DNA of 64,000 bases, from assembly GCF_003259745.1 (NCBI RefSeq), contig NZ_QLMC01000004.1, positions 744,001-808,000 of the forward strand, read 5' to 3'. The notes beneath the pieces were generated by a model. That model was not told where the DNA came from. It saw only the letters and a list, made by a program, of their open reading frames with translations, and made no database searches. The position numbers were made by a program, and so were the translations under genes. The stretch is from Larkinella arboricola. GTDB taxonomy: Bacteria; Bacteroidota; Bacteroidia; Cytophagales; Spirosomataceae. Shown here in pieces: positions 36,557 through 44,571 of the stretch (position 1 is its first letter; each line of letters starts with the position of its first letter).

Positions 36557-36592
36557 GCCGCCCGGTTTTGAACGAAGCCGGGCGGCTTTTTT
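36557..36592 (+). terminator. Terminator between the two barrel genes
   Basis: Arms gccgcccgg (36557-36565) and ccgggcggc (36578-36586) with a 12-base loop are followed by six T. Confidence 0.85.
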
Positions 36593-36693
36593 ATGGGGAA
36601 AAGCGTAGAAATACCGTTCGCACAGTTCCTGACTTTCCGTGCCGGTCTTTCTGCTAACTTGCTCCTCAATTTTTACATTTAACAACAATACGA

Positions 36694-37374
36694 ATGAAAC
36701 GACTGTTAGTGCTGCTGCTCCTGCTGCCGGGGTTGACCTATGCCCAGGGCAAATTTCTCACCGTTGGTCTGAAAGTAGGGGCCAACTTCTCGCAACTCAA
36801 AACCCTCGAAATGCAAACGCCCCGGCTCACGGCGGGGGGCATCCCGGTCCTGTCGGGTGGTCAGATTGTCTACGATTTTTTCCGGAATAACGACAGCCGG
36901 ACGACGGGCATCGTGGGGGGCGCTTTTTTCCGGTTTGGCCGCAAGCTCTTCCTGCAACCCGAGGTCCTGGTGTCGTCGAAAGGTGGCAAATTCGACCTGA
37001 TCCAAACCGGTTTAACAACTCAATCCGTGAATGTGAAATTTACCACCTTCGATGTGCCGGTCCTGGTAGGGTTCAAGCTCGGGCCGCTGCGCCTGAATGC
37101 GGGGCCGCTGATGTCATTGACAATTTCGGAGGATAAGGGCCTGAAAGATTCTTTTAACCAGTATACCAGCCAGCCCATTGAGGAGACGTTTAAACAGGCG
37201 GTATTCGGGTATCAGGCCGGAGCGGGGTTGAATCTGGGCGGCTTTGAACTTGATCTGCGGTACGAGGGGAATCTGTCGGATTTGTCGCAGATCGGCATTA
37301 AAACGTCTAGCAGCGACGCCCGGTTTTCGACCAAAGCCTCCCTCTGGCAATTGACGGCGGGTTTTGCTTTTTAA
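36694..37374 (+). CDS. PorT-family outer-membrane beta-barrel protein (copy 2)
   Basis: The 226 aa paralogue of the preceding gene has a signal peptide (about 1-18, cut after T-Y-A-Q), V-G-L-K-V-G-A-N-F-S-Q-L at the first strand, the shared L-Q-P-E-V-L-V-S-S-K-G-G-K-F, F-D-V-P-V-L-V-G-F-K, and a C-terminal W-Q-L-T-A-G-F-A-F. It has its own upstream region after a terminator, so the two copies can be regulated separately. Tandem duplication followed by divergence is evident. Confidence 0.85.
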   Translation: MKRLLVLLLLLPGLTYAQGKFLTVGLKVGANFSQLKTLEMQTPRLTAGGIPVLSGGQIVYDFFRNNDSRTTGIVGGAFFRFGRKLFLQPEVLVSSKGGKFDLIQTGLTTQSVNVKFTTFDVPVLVGFKLGPLRLNAGPLMSLTISEDKGLKDSFNQYTSQPIEETFKQAVFGYQAGAGLNLGGFELDLRYEGNLSDLSQIGIKTSSSDARFSTKASLWQLTAGFAF

Positions 37375-37434
37375 ATAAATAGGGTCGCCAGCGGTTTTAT
37401 GCGTTGGCGGCCCTTGACTCCATAAAAAAAACAT

Positions 37435-37470
37435 GCCGTTGTCCCGTCCCTCAAGGGAGCCGACAACGGC
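37435..37470 (-). terminator. Terminator of the LytTR gene
   Basis: Arms gccgttgtc and gacaacggc with an 18-base loop, read on the minus strand, are followed by catg and then a run of eight T. It lies 55 bases beyond the LytTR stop codon. Confidence 0.65.
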
Positions 37471-37524
37471 TGTTCTGCTCAACTAACCCAAAATAAACCG
37501 TATAAGTAAAACCGTAGTAATCGA

Positions 37525-37938
37525 TTAATTGAAAAGCGACTGCATGAAGACGTTAAGCCGCTGGCTGATTTCCTTCATCCGGCGCCGGGAGATCGTTACT
37601 TCCTGGCCGTCGGTAAGGCGAACAATCCGTTCCGTTGCGAAAACACTGAACTGCACGTAAGCCAGGTTGATGATCGTGGATTTATGAATCCGCAGAAACA
37701 TCGACTGATCAAGCATGGTTTCGAAAGCCTTCAGCGTTTTTGAAACCAGGTAACGTTTTTTATCGCGCGTCGTGATAAACGTATAGTTGCCTTCTCCGTG
37801 CAGACTGACTATATCATCGACCGAGATCATGATGTTGCGGTTGAGGTATGGCAGCGCGATGCGGTTGGCGTTGCGCTGGTACATCCGGGGAAACAACGGT
37901 TGTAATGTCGAAGAGGAAGGATAAGCTAACGTTTCCAT
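37525..37938 (-). CDS. LytTR DNA-binding protein without receiver domain (copy 1)
   Basis: The 137 aa protein consists of a short N-terminal extension (1-30) and a LytTR DNA-binding domain (about 33-130). Marks are I-V-S-L-H-G-E-G-N-Y-T-F-I, L-V-S-K-T-L-K-A-F-E, F-L-R-I-H-K-S-T-I-I-N-L-A-Y-V and V-T-I-S-R-R-R-M. No response-regulator receiver, membrane or sensor part is present. It is paralogous to the LytTR gene at 38211-38642 on the same strand. Input signal and target are unknown. Confidence 0.88.
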   Translation of the reverse strand: METLAYPSSSTLQPLFPRMYQRNANRIALPYLNRNIMISVDDIVSLHGEGNYTFITTRDKKRYLVSKTLKAFETMLDQSMFLRIHKSTIINLAYVQFSVFATERIVRLTDGQEVTISRRRMKEISQRLNVFMQSLFN

Positions 37939-38023
37939 AGCGAATGGCGATTAGAGTTTTGTTTCTGTTACTTGTTGTTACTGACATGACAAAACTACTT
38001 TAATTCGCCGTTCGATAATAAAG

Positions 38024-38079
38024 AAGGCTTGACTTTGAGTGGCTTACTATTAAGGTTAAGCGACTGAAAATCAAGCCTT
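38024..38079. promoter_or_regulatory. Inverted repeat between the two LytTR genes
   Basis: Arms aaggcttga (38024-38032) and tcaagcctt (38071-38079) are perfect; between them lies a second, shorter ctta/taag pair. It is upstream of LytTR copy 1 and downstream of copy 2. It could be a terminator of copy 2, since its loop is long, or an operator for copy 1. Confidence 0.4.
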
Positions 38080-38210
38080 TATGATGTTACTGATTGGTGT
38101 ACTTCCCGTATATCTCCTCGACCGATTACGTATTTCTACGTGGTGGGTGCACCCGTAAACTACACGGTACGATACGGGTTATATCAGGGTTACAATGGAT
38201 ACGGATTACC

Positions 38211-38642
38211 TTAATGAACGGTGCTGGGCAGGAAGTTGCGGATGCGATCCACAAAGTTCTGCGCCCGGCGACGCGAAATCTTTACTTGTTGCCCATCATT
38301 CAATTCCAGTTCGCCCTCTTTTTTTACATAGAACCGGCGTACATAGCAAAGGTTTACGATGCATGATTTGTGAACCCGCACGAAGGCTTCACCATCCAAC
38401 AAGTCTTCGTACTCTTTCAGCGTACGGGATACGAGCATGCGAGTGCCATCTTTCAGAAAGAAATTCGTGTAATTACCTGAACCTTCCAGCCGGACAATTT
38501 CTTCCAATGAAATAGTTCTTTTGCGATCGTAAAAAGGGATGAGCAGTTTCGGAGAAATTGGGGAGGTGGACTTTTTTTCCACACTTTTGGGGAATTTTGT
38601 GGACACTTGGTCAAAAACGTTTTCCTTCAGGATGGATTCCAT
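38211..38642 (-). CDS. LytTR DNA-binding protein without receiver domain (copy 2)
   Basis: From ATG 38642 the protein has 143 aa: an N-terminal Ser/Lys-rich extension of about 40 residues, then a LytTR domain (I-V-R-L-E-G-S-G-N-Y-T-N-F-F; L-V-S-R-T-L-K-E-Y-E; F-V-R-V-H-K-S-C-I-V-N-L-C-Y-V; V-K-I-S-R-R-R-A-Q). An outer TTG start (38669) is less likely. It is clearly related to copy 1 but more divergent at the ends. The two lie 272 bases apart on the same strand and may bind related sites. Confidence 0.88.
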   Translation of the reverse strand: MESILKENVFDQVSTKFPKSVEKKSTSPISPKLLIPFYDRKRTISLEEIVRLEGSGNYTNFFLKDGTRMLVSRTLKEYEDLLDGEAFVRVHKSCIVNLCYVRRFYVKKEGELELNDGQQVKISRRRAQNFVDRIRNFLPSTVH

Positions 38643-38823
38643 AATAGATCGAGTAAGATAGTGTAACAATGGATACTGTTGATTGTGAACAGGTTAGTTT
38701 TTGAGGAGCGGCTTTTTCAGGCTGGATGCCACTTAACCTGTCGTCATTACCGTGCCCAACAACCGTACCGCTGAGTAAATCGGGGCGTCAAAATGTTTGT
38801 TTTACCGGAGCCCGGAATTTGGT

Positions 38824-38831
38824 TATCTTTG
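38824..38831 (+). promoter_or_regulatory. -7 promoter element of pheS
   Basis: TATCTTTG matches TAnnTTTG exactly. TTTG at 38796-38799 may be the -33 box, although the 24-base spacer is slightly long. The leader to ATG 38859 would be about 20 bases. Confidence 0.5.
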
Positions 38832-38858
38832 CGGTGAGCTGGATTGATGACAATACGT

Positions 38859-39911
38859 ATGCTGGATAGAGTCAAAGAAATTTATCAGGAGATTGAACAC
38901 TGTGAAATTCAATCTAAAGATCAGTTGGAGCAGTTCCGACTACGGTATATAGGGCGCAAGGGCATTATTACGGATCTGTTTGAACAATTGAAGCAGGTGC
39001 CGCAGGAAGACCGCCGGGCCGTGGGCCAGGAGTTGAATTCACTGAAGGACTTTGCCCAACTGCGGTTTAAAGAATCCAGTACGTCGCTGGAAAACAGCCA
39101 GACGGAAGACGTTAAGCCGCCGGTTGATCTGACGCTGCCCGTTGTGCCGAATCTATACGGCGCACAGCACCCGCTTAATGTGGTTCGGCAACAGATTATC
39201 GACATTTTCGGCCGGATCGGTTTTAGTGTCGCCGATGGACCCGAAATTGAAACCGACTGGTATAATTTCGGCGCGTTGAACTTCCCAGATAACCACCCCG
39301 CCCGCGATATGCAGGATACGTTTTTCGTAGAAAAGAAAAGCGAAGGGGCACCGGCGGATCTGCTGCTGCGGACGCACACCTCCAATGTGCAGATTCGGCT
39401 GATGGAGCATCAGAAAAATAACACCGCTTTCCGGCCTATCCGGTCCATTATGCCGGGCAGAGTGTATCGAAACGAAGCCATTTCGGCCCGGGCTCACTGT
39501 ATGTTTCACCAGGTCGAAGGCTTATACATAGATAAAAACGTCGGTTTTAAAGACCTGAAGGATACGCTTTATCACTTCGTGAAGGAGATGTTTGCCAAGG
39601 ATGTGAAGATTCGTTTCCGGCCGTCGTACTTTCCGTTTACCGAACCAAGCGCCGAAATCGATATTTCCTGTCAGATCTGCCACGGCAAGGGTTGCAATAT
39701 CTGTAAATACAGCGGCTGGGTTGAAATTGGCGGTTCCGGCATGGTGGATCCTAATGTGTTGATAAACTGCGGTATTGACTCCGAAACGTATACCGGTTAT
39801 GCTTTTGGGATGGGCGTTGAACGCATTACGCAGCTTCGCTACGGTGTTAATGATTTGCGGTTGTATACCGAAAATGATGTTCGGTTTCTTCGGCAGTTTC
39901 AGGGAGCGTAA
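38859..39911 (+). CDS. pheS: Phenylalanine--tRNA ligase alpha subunit
   Basis: It charges tRNA-Phe as part of an alpha2-beta2 enzyme. The protein of about 350 aa has the N-terminal coiled coil (about 1-85) that grips the tRNA, then class II motif 2 (I-M-P-G-R-V-Y-R-N-E) and the R-A-H-C-M-F-H-Q-V-E-G segment. Motif 3 is F-G-M-G-V-E-R-I. The variant Zn-like C-Q-I-C-H-G-K-G-C-N-I-C insertion near 270 is seen in many Bacteroidota PheS. Starts at 38847 (M-T-I-R-M-L-D-R) and 38859 are both possible. pheT is not adjacent. Confidence 0.96.
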   Translation: MLDRVKEIYQEIEHCEIQSKDQLEQFRLRYIGRKGIITDLFEQLKQVPQEDRRAVGQELNSLKDFAQLRFKESSTSLENSQTEDVKPPVDLTLPVVPNLYGAQHPLNVVRQQIIDIFGRIGFSVADGPEIETDWYNFGALNFPDNHPARDMQDTFFVEKKSEGAPADLLLRTHTSNVQIRLMEHQKNNTAFRPIRSIMPGRVYRNEAISARAHCMFHQVEGLYIDKNVGFKDLKDTLYHFVKEMFAKDVKIRFRPSYFPFTEPSAEIDISCQICHGKGCNICKYSGWVEIGGSGMVDPNVLINCGIDSETYTGYAFGMGVERITQLRYGVNDLRLYTENDVRFLRQFQGA

Positions 39912-39980
39912 TACAACGAAGGAAGAGGACATTACTAGCAAAAAAGAAGTAGATTTAATCAGTCATTCGGTTTCCCCTAT

Positions 39981-40047
39981 TTCTTTTTTTTGTCTATAAT
40001 TTATCCCTGATTTTGACTAGCCGCTTTGCACTTCTTTTTTTTGTCTA
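39981..40047. repeat. Two exact 16-bp direct repeats in the pheS-ompA intergenic region
   Basis: ttcttttttttgtcta occurs at 39981-39996 and 40032-40047, 51 bases apart. Each copy is followed by a related A/T word (taatttatc and actttatc). The first copy also pairs with aaaaaagaagtag (39939-39951) to make a possible terminator of pheS; the second is about 80 bases before the next ATG. Confidence 0.6.
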
Positions 40048-40127
40048 ACTTTATCACTTGTATTGTACCCCTCAACGTTGCGTTTGCGGATGTGGTGATT
40101 AGATAGTCCTCATGCAATATCGTCTTT

Positions 40128-41393
40128 ATGAATTTATTAATTGAATTAAAAGAAAACCTAACCGATACAGTTGTTTCCCGTGCGGCTTACTACGTGGACG
40201 AACATCCGGAAAAAACCCGGATTGCTCTGGAAGGACTCGTTCATACGGTCATTGCTGGTCTGATGAAACGGACAACCACTGAAATTGGGGTTAATCAATT
40301 ATATAATTCGATTCAAAAAGGGAAATTTGACGGCACATTGGTCAATTCATTTCCTGAATTGCTCCGCGATACGGAGCAGACCAATCGGCTGGTCGAATCG
40401 GGCAGTAACAGCATTAGTCATTTGCTGCCAGCCATGAAAAGCGCCATTGGACTCGCCATCTCCGGATATGCCAACATTAAAAACTCGGCCGCCATCACGC
40501 TGCTGGGCCTGGTAACGCCCCTGGTATTGGGAACGCTCAACCGGCTGGTGGTGGATAATAAGCTGGATGCCGACGCCCTGGCGATCGTTCTGGCCGATCA
40601 GCGCGATTACCTGATTGACACAACGCCCGAAAAACTGCTCGACCGGATTGCGGAAGGTCTAAACATTCAGCAACTGCTGACCACTGGTATTCAGCCTGCC
40701 AAGCGGACGGCTTATGTCGAGCGCGCACCCGTCCAGGAGCGCCCGCGGTATGTGGCCGAAGCGGAGGAAGAAGGCAACGGTTCGCTGGTCAAATGGGGTG
40801 TGGGTGCGCTGGTGCTGGTAGCACTGGCCGGCGCTGGTTATTACATCTGGAACAATACGCAGTCGTATTCATCGGCTGCCGAAGAAGAAGTCATGTCCAC
40901 CGAATTTGTGGATTCAACGGCCACCAGCCCGGCCAATACCACTAAGTCGGCGGCCCCCGCCCGGCCTGATTCGGCTGCGCTGATCACCTCGGCTGCCAAA
41001 ACGTCAACAACGGCCCTGGCGGCTTATGTAACGAATCTACAGGCCCCGGCCGGACGAAGTTTCCGAATTCCCGCGCTGGATTTCGAACCGGGTACCGATC
41101 AGTTAAAACCAGCCGGACTGGCCACCGTTACCGAACTGGCTACCTTGCTGAAAACCAATCCGACCATGCAGATTCGCCTGGTTGGTTACGCCAACGACGC
41201 CGTGCCGCCGGTAACCAATAAGGTTCTGTCCATCAAGCGGGTGCAGGCCATCAAGACCGGATTGGTCAGGGCCGGTATTAATTATCTGCGGGTAGATGCC
41301 ATCGGTCTTGGTACGGGCGTCAGACCCGGCGACACAACGGCTGTGGGCAAAACACCGTTAAAGCAGATCGACGTGAAAGTCGTTACAAAGTAA
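40128..41393 (+). CDS. DUF937-OmpA fusion, single-pass membrane protein
   Basis: The 421 aa protein has no signal peptide. Residues about 1-190 form a DUF937-type helical domain (L-K-E-N-L-T-D-T-V-V-S-R, then L-L-G-L-V-T-P-L-V-L-G-T-L-N). A transmembrane helix follows at about 224-243 (W-G-V-G-A-L-V-L-V-A-L-A-G-A-G-Y), then a Ser/Thr/Ala-rich linker. The C-terminal OmpA-like peptidoglycan-binding domain (about 305-420) is represented by L-D-F-E-P-G-T-D-Q-L-K-P, I-R-L-V-G-Y-A-N-D, and L-S-I-K-R-V-Q-A-I-K. Topology with a cytoplasmic DUF937 and a periplasmic OmpA domain is inferred. The function is unknown. Confidence 0.85.
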   Translation: MNLLIELKENLTDTVVSRAAYYVDEHPEKTRIALEGLVHTVIAGLMKRTTTEIGVNQLYNSIQKGKFDGTLVNSFPELLRDTEQTNRLVESGSNSISHLLPAMKSAIGLAISGYANIKNSAAITLLGLVTPLVLGTLNRLVVDNKLDADALAIVLADQRDYLIDTTPEKLLDRIAEGLNIQQLLTTGIQPAKRTAYVERAPVQERPRYVAEAEEEGNGSLVKWGVGALVLVALAGAGYYIWNNTQSYSSAAEEEVMSTEFVDSTATSPANTTKSAAPARPDSAALITSAAKTSTTALAAYVTNLQAPAGRSFRIPALDFEPGTDQLKPAGLATVTELATLLKTNPTMQIRLVGYANDAVPPVTNKVLSIKRVQAIKTGLVRAGINYLRVDAIGLGTGVRPGDTTAVGKTPLKQIDVKVVTK

Positions 41394-41610
41394 AAGCCAG
41401 AAAAGATAGTAGGGTAAAGGAGGTAGCCCGGAGGTGAGGTAACAGCATGTTGGCCTGACTTTCGGGCTGTCTCTTTTTTGTCCTGTTCGACCGCCCACAC
41501 ACAAAGATTTTTCCAACATCTGCCGATTTTGGTTGTTAGCAGACAGTGGGCAGGCAAGCCGTCGAGACGCTTCCTGTCTGTTTGTTTAATTGACTAATCA
41601 ACGTTACGGT

Positions 41611-42588
41611 ATGGAAGCACAAACGGCAAAAACGGCCTTGGTTACCGGCGCTACAAGCGGTATCGGTCGTGAACTGGCAAACTTGTTTGCGAAAGATGGG
41701 TACAACCTGGTGTTGGTCGCACGCAGCAGCGATGGTCTGAAGGAAATCGCTGGTGAATACGAACAGCAGTTTGGAATTACAGTAACCTCCATCGCCAAAG
41801 ATCTGGCCGATCCGAAAGCACCGGAAGAAATTTACGACGAAACGCAGCGGAACGGTATTCGCGTCGATGTGCTGGTCAACAACGCCGGGATGGGTGAGTA
41901 CGGTATGTTTGCGAACGAAACCGACTTGCAAAAGGAGTTGAGCATTATTCAGATCAACGCTACGTCGCTGGTTCACCTCACGAAGCTGTATCTGAAAGAT
42001 ATGGTGCAACGTAATGACGGCAAGGTGTTGATGCTGGCATCCGTCGCGTCGGTGGCACCCCACCCGCTTATGGCGGTTTACGGAGCGACCAAATCCTTCA
42101 TCCTGTCGTTCACCGAGGCTTTGCAGAACGAGCTGAAAGATACCAACGTCACCCTGACAGCCCTGATGCCGGGTCCGACCAATACCGACTTTTTTGCCAA
42201 AGCCGGAGCCGAAGGAACGCGTGTTCACCAGATAGCGCAGACAACCGAGGCCGCTAAGGTAGCGCAGGATGGCTACAACGCGCTGATGAAGGGGAAGGAA
42301 AAGATTGTATCCGGATTGATGAATAAAGCCCAGGTTGCGATGGCGCACGTGTTGCCCGACGAAATGGTGACCGGTTCGATGCGAAAGCAACTGGAACGCC
42401 CGAATGAATCCGAAGAGCAGGACCATTCGATGCTTATCACGGCCATTGCGGTCGGGGTGGTAGCGGCAACCACGCTGCTGTGGGCGTTTGGGACAATGGA
42501 AAACGGTTGGAAAGGCGAGGCCGCCAAAGTTCGGCGGAAGGCCAAATCGACGGGCGAGTCTCTGTTTGGTAAATTGTCCTTAAATTAA
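41611..42588 (+). CDS. Short-chain dehydrogenase/reductase with C-terminal membrane helix
   Basis: The 325 aa protein starts with the NAD(P) loop T-G-A-T-S-G-I-G (about 11-18) and has N-N-A-G-M-G (near 89), the catalytic Ser in L-A-S-V-A-S-V, and Tyr-Lys in Y-G-A-T-K (YxxxK). ATG 41611 is preferred to the outer TTG 41590. Beyond the normal SDR end (about 255) it adds a hydrophobic helix (L-I-T-A-I-A-V-G-V-V-A-A-T-T-L-L-W-A-F-G, about 274-293) and a basic tail. It is probably bound to the inner membrane. It lies 38 bases upstream of the TspO-like gene. Confidence 0.9.
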   Translation: MEAQTAKTALVTGATSGIGRELANLFAKDGYNLVLVARSSDGLKEIAGEYEQQFGITVTSIAKDLADPKAPEEIYDETQRNGIRVDVLVNNAGMGEYGMFANETDLQKELSIIQINATSLVHLTKLYLKDMVQRNDGKVLMLASVASVAPHPLMAVYGATKSFILSFTEALQNELKDTNVTLTALMPGPTNTDFFAKAGAEGTRVHQIAQTTEAAKVAQDGYNALMKGKEKIVSGLMNKAQVAMAHVLPDEMVTGSMRKQLERPNESEEQDHSMLITAIAVGVVAATTLLWAFGTMENGWKGEAAKVRRKAKSTGESLFGKLSLN

Positions 42589-42626
42589 TTTTCCTGTCAG
42601 GAATTCATAGACTTAACTAATTCAGG

Positions 42627-43526
42627 ATGAAAAATTCCTTGTTTTGGCGTATCGGAACAGCAGCCCTGGTCGTGGGCAGTATTGTTTATACGGCAACGGC
42701 GAATTTCAGGAAAAGAAAGAACGAGGAGCAAAGTGATAATGTATCGCCCGAATACCGGCGGGTCTTTGATGCTAACCCGATTGTGCCGGATGGCTGGACG
42801 TTTGGTACGGTTTGGTCAACGATTTATACCGGAACAACGGCCTACGCCATTCACCAGGCACTACCTTCGCAGCAAAGTAACCCGCGTTATCAAAACGCTT
42901 TGCCCTGGCTGGCCATCAGTTATGTGCTGAATGCTGCTTTTGGCCGACTTTTTTCCGACCCACGTCGGGAGAGCATGATTGGTTCCGATCTGGTGACGAA
43001 AGCGAGCCTGCCCGCAGCCCTGGCGCTGCACCAGCAACTGGAAATCGGCAAAACCACCGTCGGAAGTCCGGAACGATACCTTCGGATACCGTTCAGCCTG
43101 TATGCCGGTTGGCTCACGACGGCTTCGGTAGTGGGTACGCCGAACTTACTGCTGAACCTGAAGCTCTGGAAGCCGGAGCCGCGTCGGGATACGCCGATCT
43201 TTGTCGGGGTGCTGGGAGCCACAACGGGAGTGGCTTATGCGGTGGCCCGACGGCTTAACGATCCGTATTATATGCTGCCGTTTGTGGCCGGTTTTGCCGG
43301 AATCGCGACGAAGCAATACGGTAAAAATAACGCCGTTGCCCTGACGGCGGCTGTCTGTTCGCTGGCGGTTAGTGGTATGCTGATTAGATGGTTGCCGAAG
43401 GGGGAGTTTGAACCTGTGGAGCGCGAAACCGAGGAGGTGGACCCTGATGCGGAAGCCGAAGACTATGGGTGGGAACACGAAAGCCCGAATCGTGACGTGG
43501 AGTCGTATTCCTACACGTCAATCTGA
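42627..43526 (+). CDS. TspO/MBR-related multi-pass membrane protein
   Basis: The 299 aa protein begins with a membrane segment (about 8-24). It contains phrases typical of the TspO/MBR family: P-D-G-W-T-F-G-T-V-W-S-T-I-Y near 53-66, a central W-L-A-I-S-Y-V-L-N-A-A-F, and F-S-L-Y-A-G-W-L-T-T-A-S-V-V. About seven or eight hydrophobic segments are visible, more than the five of TspO, so it is a distant relative. The acidic C-terminus (about 262-299) is soluble. It is probably co-transcribed with the dehydrogenase. A link to tetrapyrroles is not shown. Confidence 0.65.
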   Translation: MKNSLFWRIGTAALVVGSIVYTATANFRKRKNEEQSDNVSPEYRRVFDANPIVPDGWTFGTVWSTIYTGTTAYAIHQALPSQQSNPRYQNALPWLAISYVLNAAFGRLFSDPRRESMIGSDLVTKASLPAALALHQQLEIGKTTVGSPERYLRIPFSLYAGWLTTASVVGTPNLLLNLKLWKPEPRRDTPIFVGVLGATTGVAYAVARRLNDPYYMLPFVAGFAGIATKQYGKNNAVALTAAVCSLAVSGMLIRWLPKGEFEPVERETEEVDPDAEAEDYGWEHESPNRDVESYSYTSI

Positions 43527-43561
43527 TCGCCGGGGGCCGATGACATCAGGCCCCCGGCTTT

Positions 43562-44344
43562 TTACTGGCAGCTATAGCCATACGTCTTCTCTTTATTGAC
43601 CGCCCCCGGGTTACCGGTTTGCTGGAGCAGCAGCGACATCTCCGTCGGTAAGTCATTGACATACTGATAAGTTGCTGTATAGCCATAGCCCAAATCTTTG
43701 TATTGAATCGGGTTGTTGGTACTCAGGTAATGGCTTTTGTCCGTCAGGGATGAAATAAGCGGAATCAGGTGAAAAGCAGGTTGGCCGCTGAAAGGCGATT
43801 TTTTGGTATCGTATTTATATTCGGCGCGTAGCTCTTCGGGTTTGCTTCCTTCAGTGTAAAAAACTTTTATCACATTGCCCGCTTCATCGTATTCCATGCG
43901 TTTGGAATAAGTGCGTAAACCGCGCGGATCAACCACCGCAATGTTGGTCACCCGGCCGTTGCTGTCGTAAGTGGGGGTTGCGGTGATGGTCTGGCCGTTA
44001 TCGGTGGCTTTTATGGTAGCAATCCGGCCACTGACATCATAGGTGACGGTATGCTCTTCCGCACCCAGATTCTCCAGTTGCGAAACACCGACCAGAAATT
44101 TAGTAATCCGGCCGTTACCGTCGTAGGTAAACGAAAAGACATTAAACGCAAACTGCCGAATGGCCGAAACCCGGTTATTGGCGTCGTAGACGACCGTAAC
44201 GGATTCCGAGTCGAAATATAAATCGGTTACTTCACTCACCCGGCAGGTTTCCGTCTGCGGGTCCGGCTCGCCATTATTGCTTCCCCCACAGGCCGTCAGA
44301 CAGAAAACCGCTACACCAATAAGAAAGCCGATTTTTACGTTCAT
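43562..44344 (-). CDS. YD/RHS-like repeat lipoprotein
   Basis: The 260 aa protein has a lipoprotein signal with lipobox L-T-A-C at residues 16-19, followed by G-G-S-N-N-G-E-P. The body carries repeated short strand pairs Y-D-x-N-N/S-G-R-V-x-x-I (about 53-65, 74-86, 107-119, 129-141, 154-165), as in YD-repeat or DUF4595 proteins of Bacteroidota. One repeat is E-Y-D-E-A-G-N-V-I-K. It is likely attached to the outer membrane. It ends in Y-G-Y-S-C-Q. The function is not known; it is too small to be an RHS toxin and has no toxin tip. Confidence 0.75.
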   Translation of the reverse strand: MNVKIGFLIGVAVFCLTACGGSNNGEPDPQTETCRVSEVTDLYFDSESVTVVYDANNRVSAIRQFAFNVFSFTYDGNGRITKFLVGVSQLENLGAEEHTVTYDVSGRIATIKATDNGQTITATPTYDSNGRVTNIAVVDPRGLRTYSKRMEYDEAGNVIKVFYTEGSKPEELRAEYKYDTKKSPFSGQPAFHLIPLISSLTDKSHYLSTNNPIQYKDLGYGYTATYQYVNDLPTEMSLLLQQTGNPGAVNKEKTYGYSCQ

Positions 44345-44571
44345 ACAATCAAAAATTCGGGTTCAGTAGGGTAAAATACGGGATTGTATCGGTTATTTCA
44401 TAGTGGACGAATTAGTTTTGCATAAATGTCAAAATGGCAAGAAAGTAAGGTTGTTTTATTGAAATCCGGTCATTTTGTCCGGGAAGTGCCATTGGCCTGT
44501 TGTTTGTTGATAAGCTGGTTGTCAAACAATATTGAACACCGGCGGCTAGCCGGTACAACATACCCACGACC

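Noticed and set aside
37525-38642. LytTR genes as two-component response regulators
   Set aside because: They are too short and lack the receiver domain; no histidine kinase is adjacent.
43562-44344. YD-repeat lipoprotein as an RHS/polymorphic toxin
   Set aside because: It is 260 aa with a lipobox, lacks the RHS core and a toxin tip, and has no immunity gene.
44537-44553. Inverted repeat before clpB as a CIRCE heat-shock operator
   Set aside because: The arms are six bases only and do not match the CIRCE sequence.
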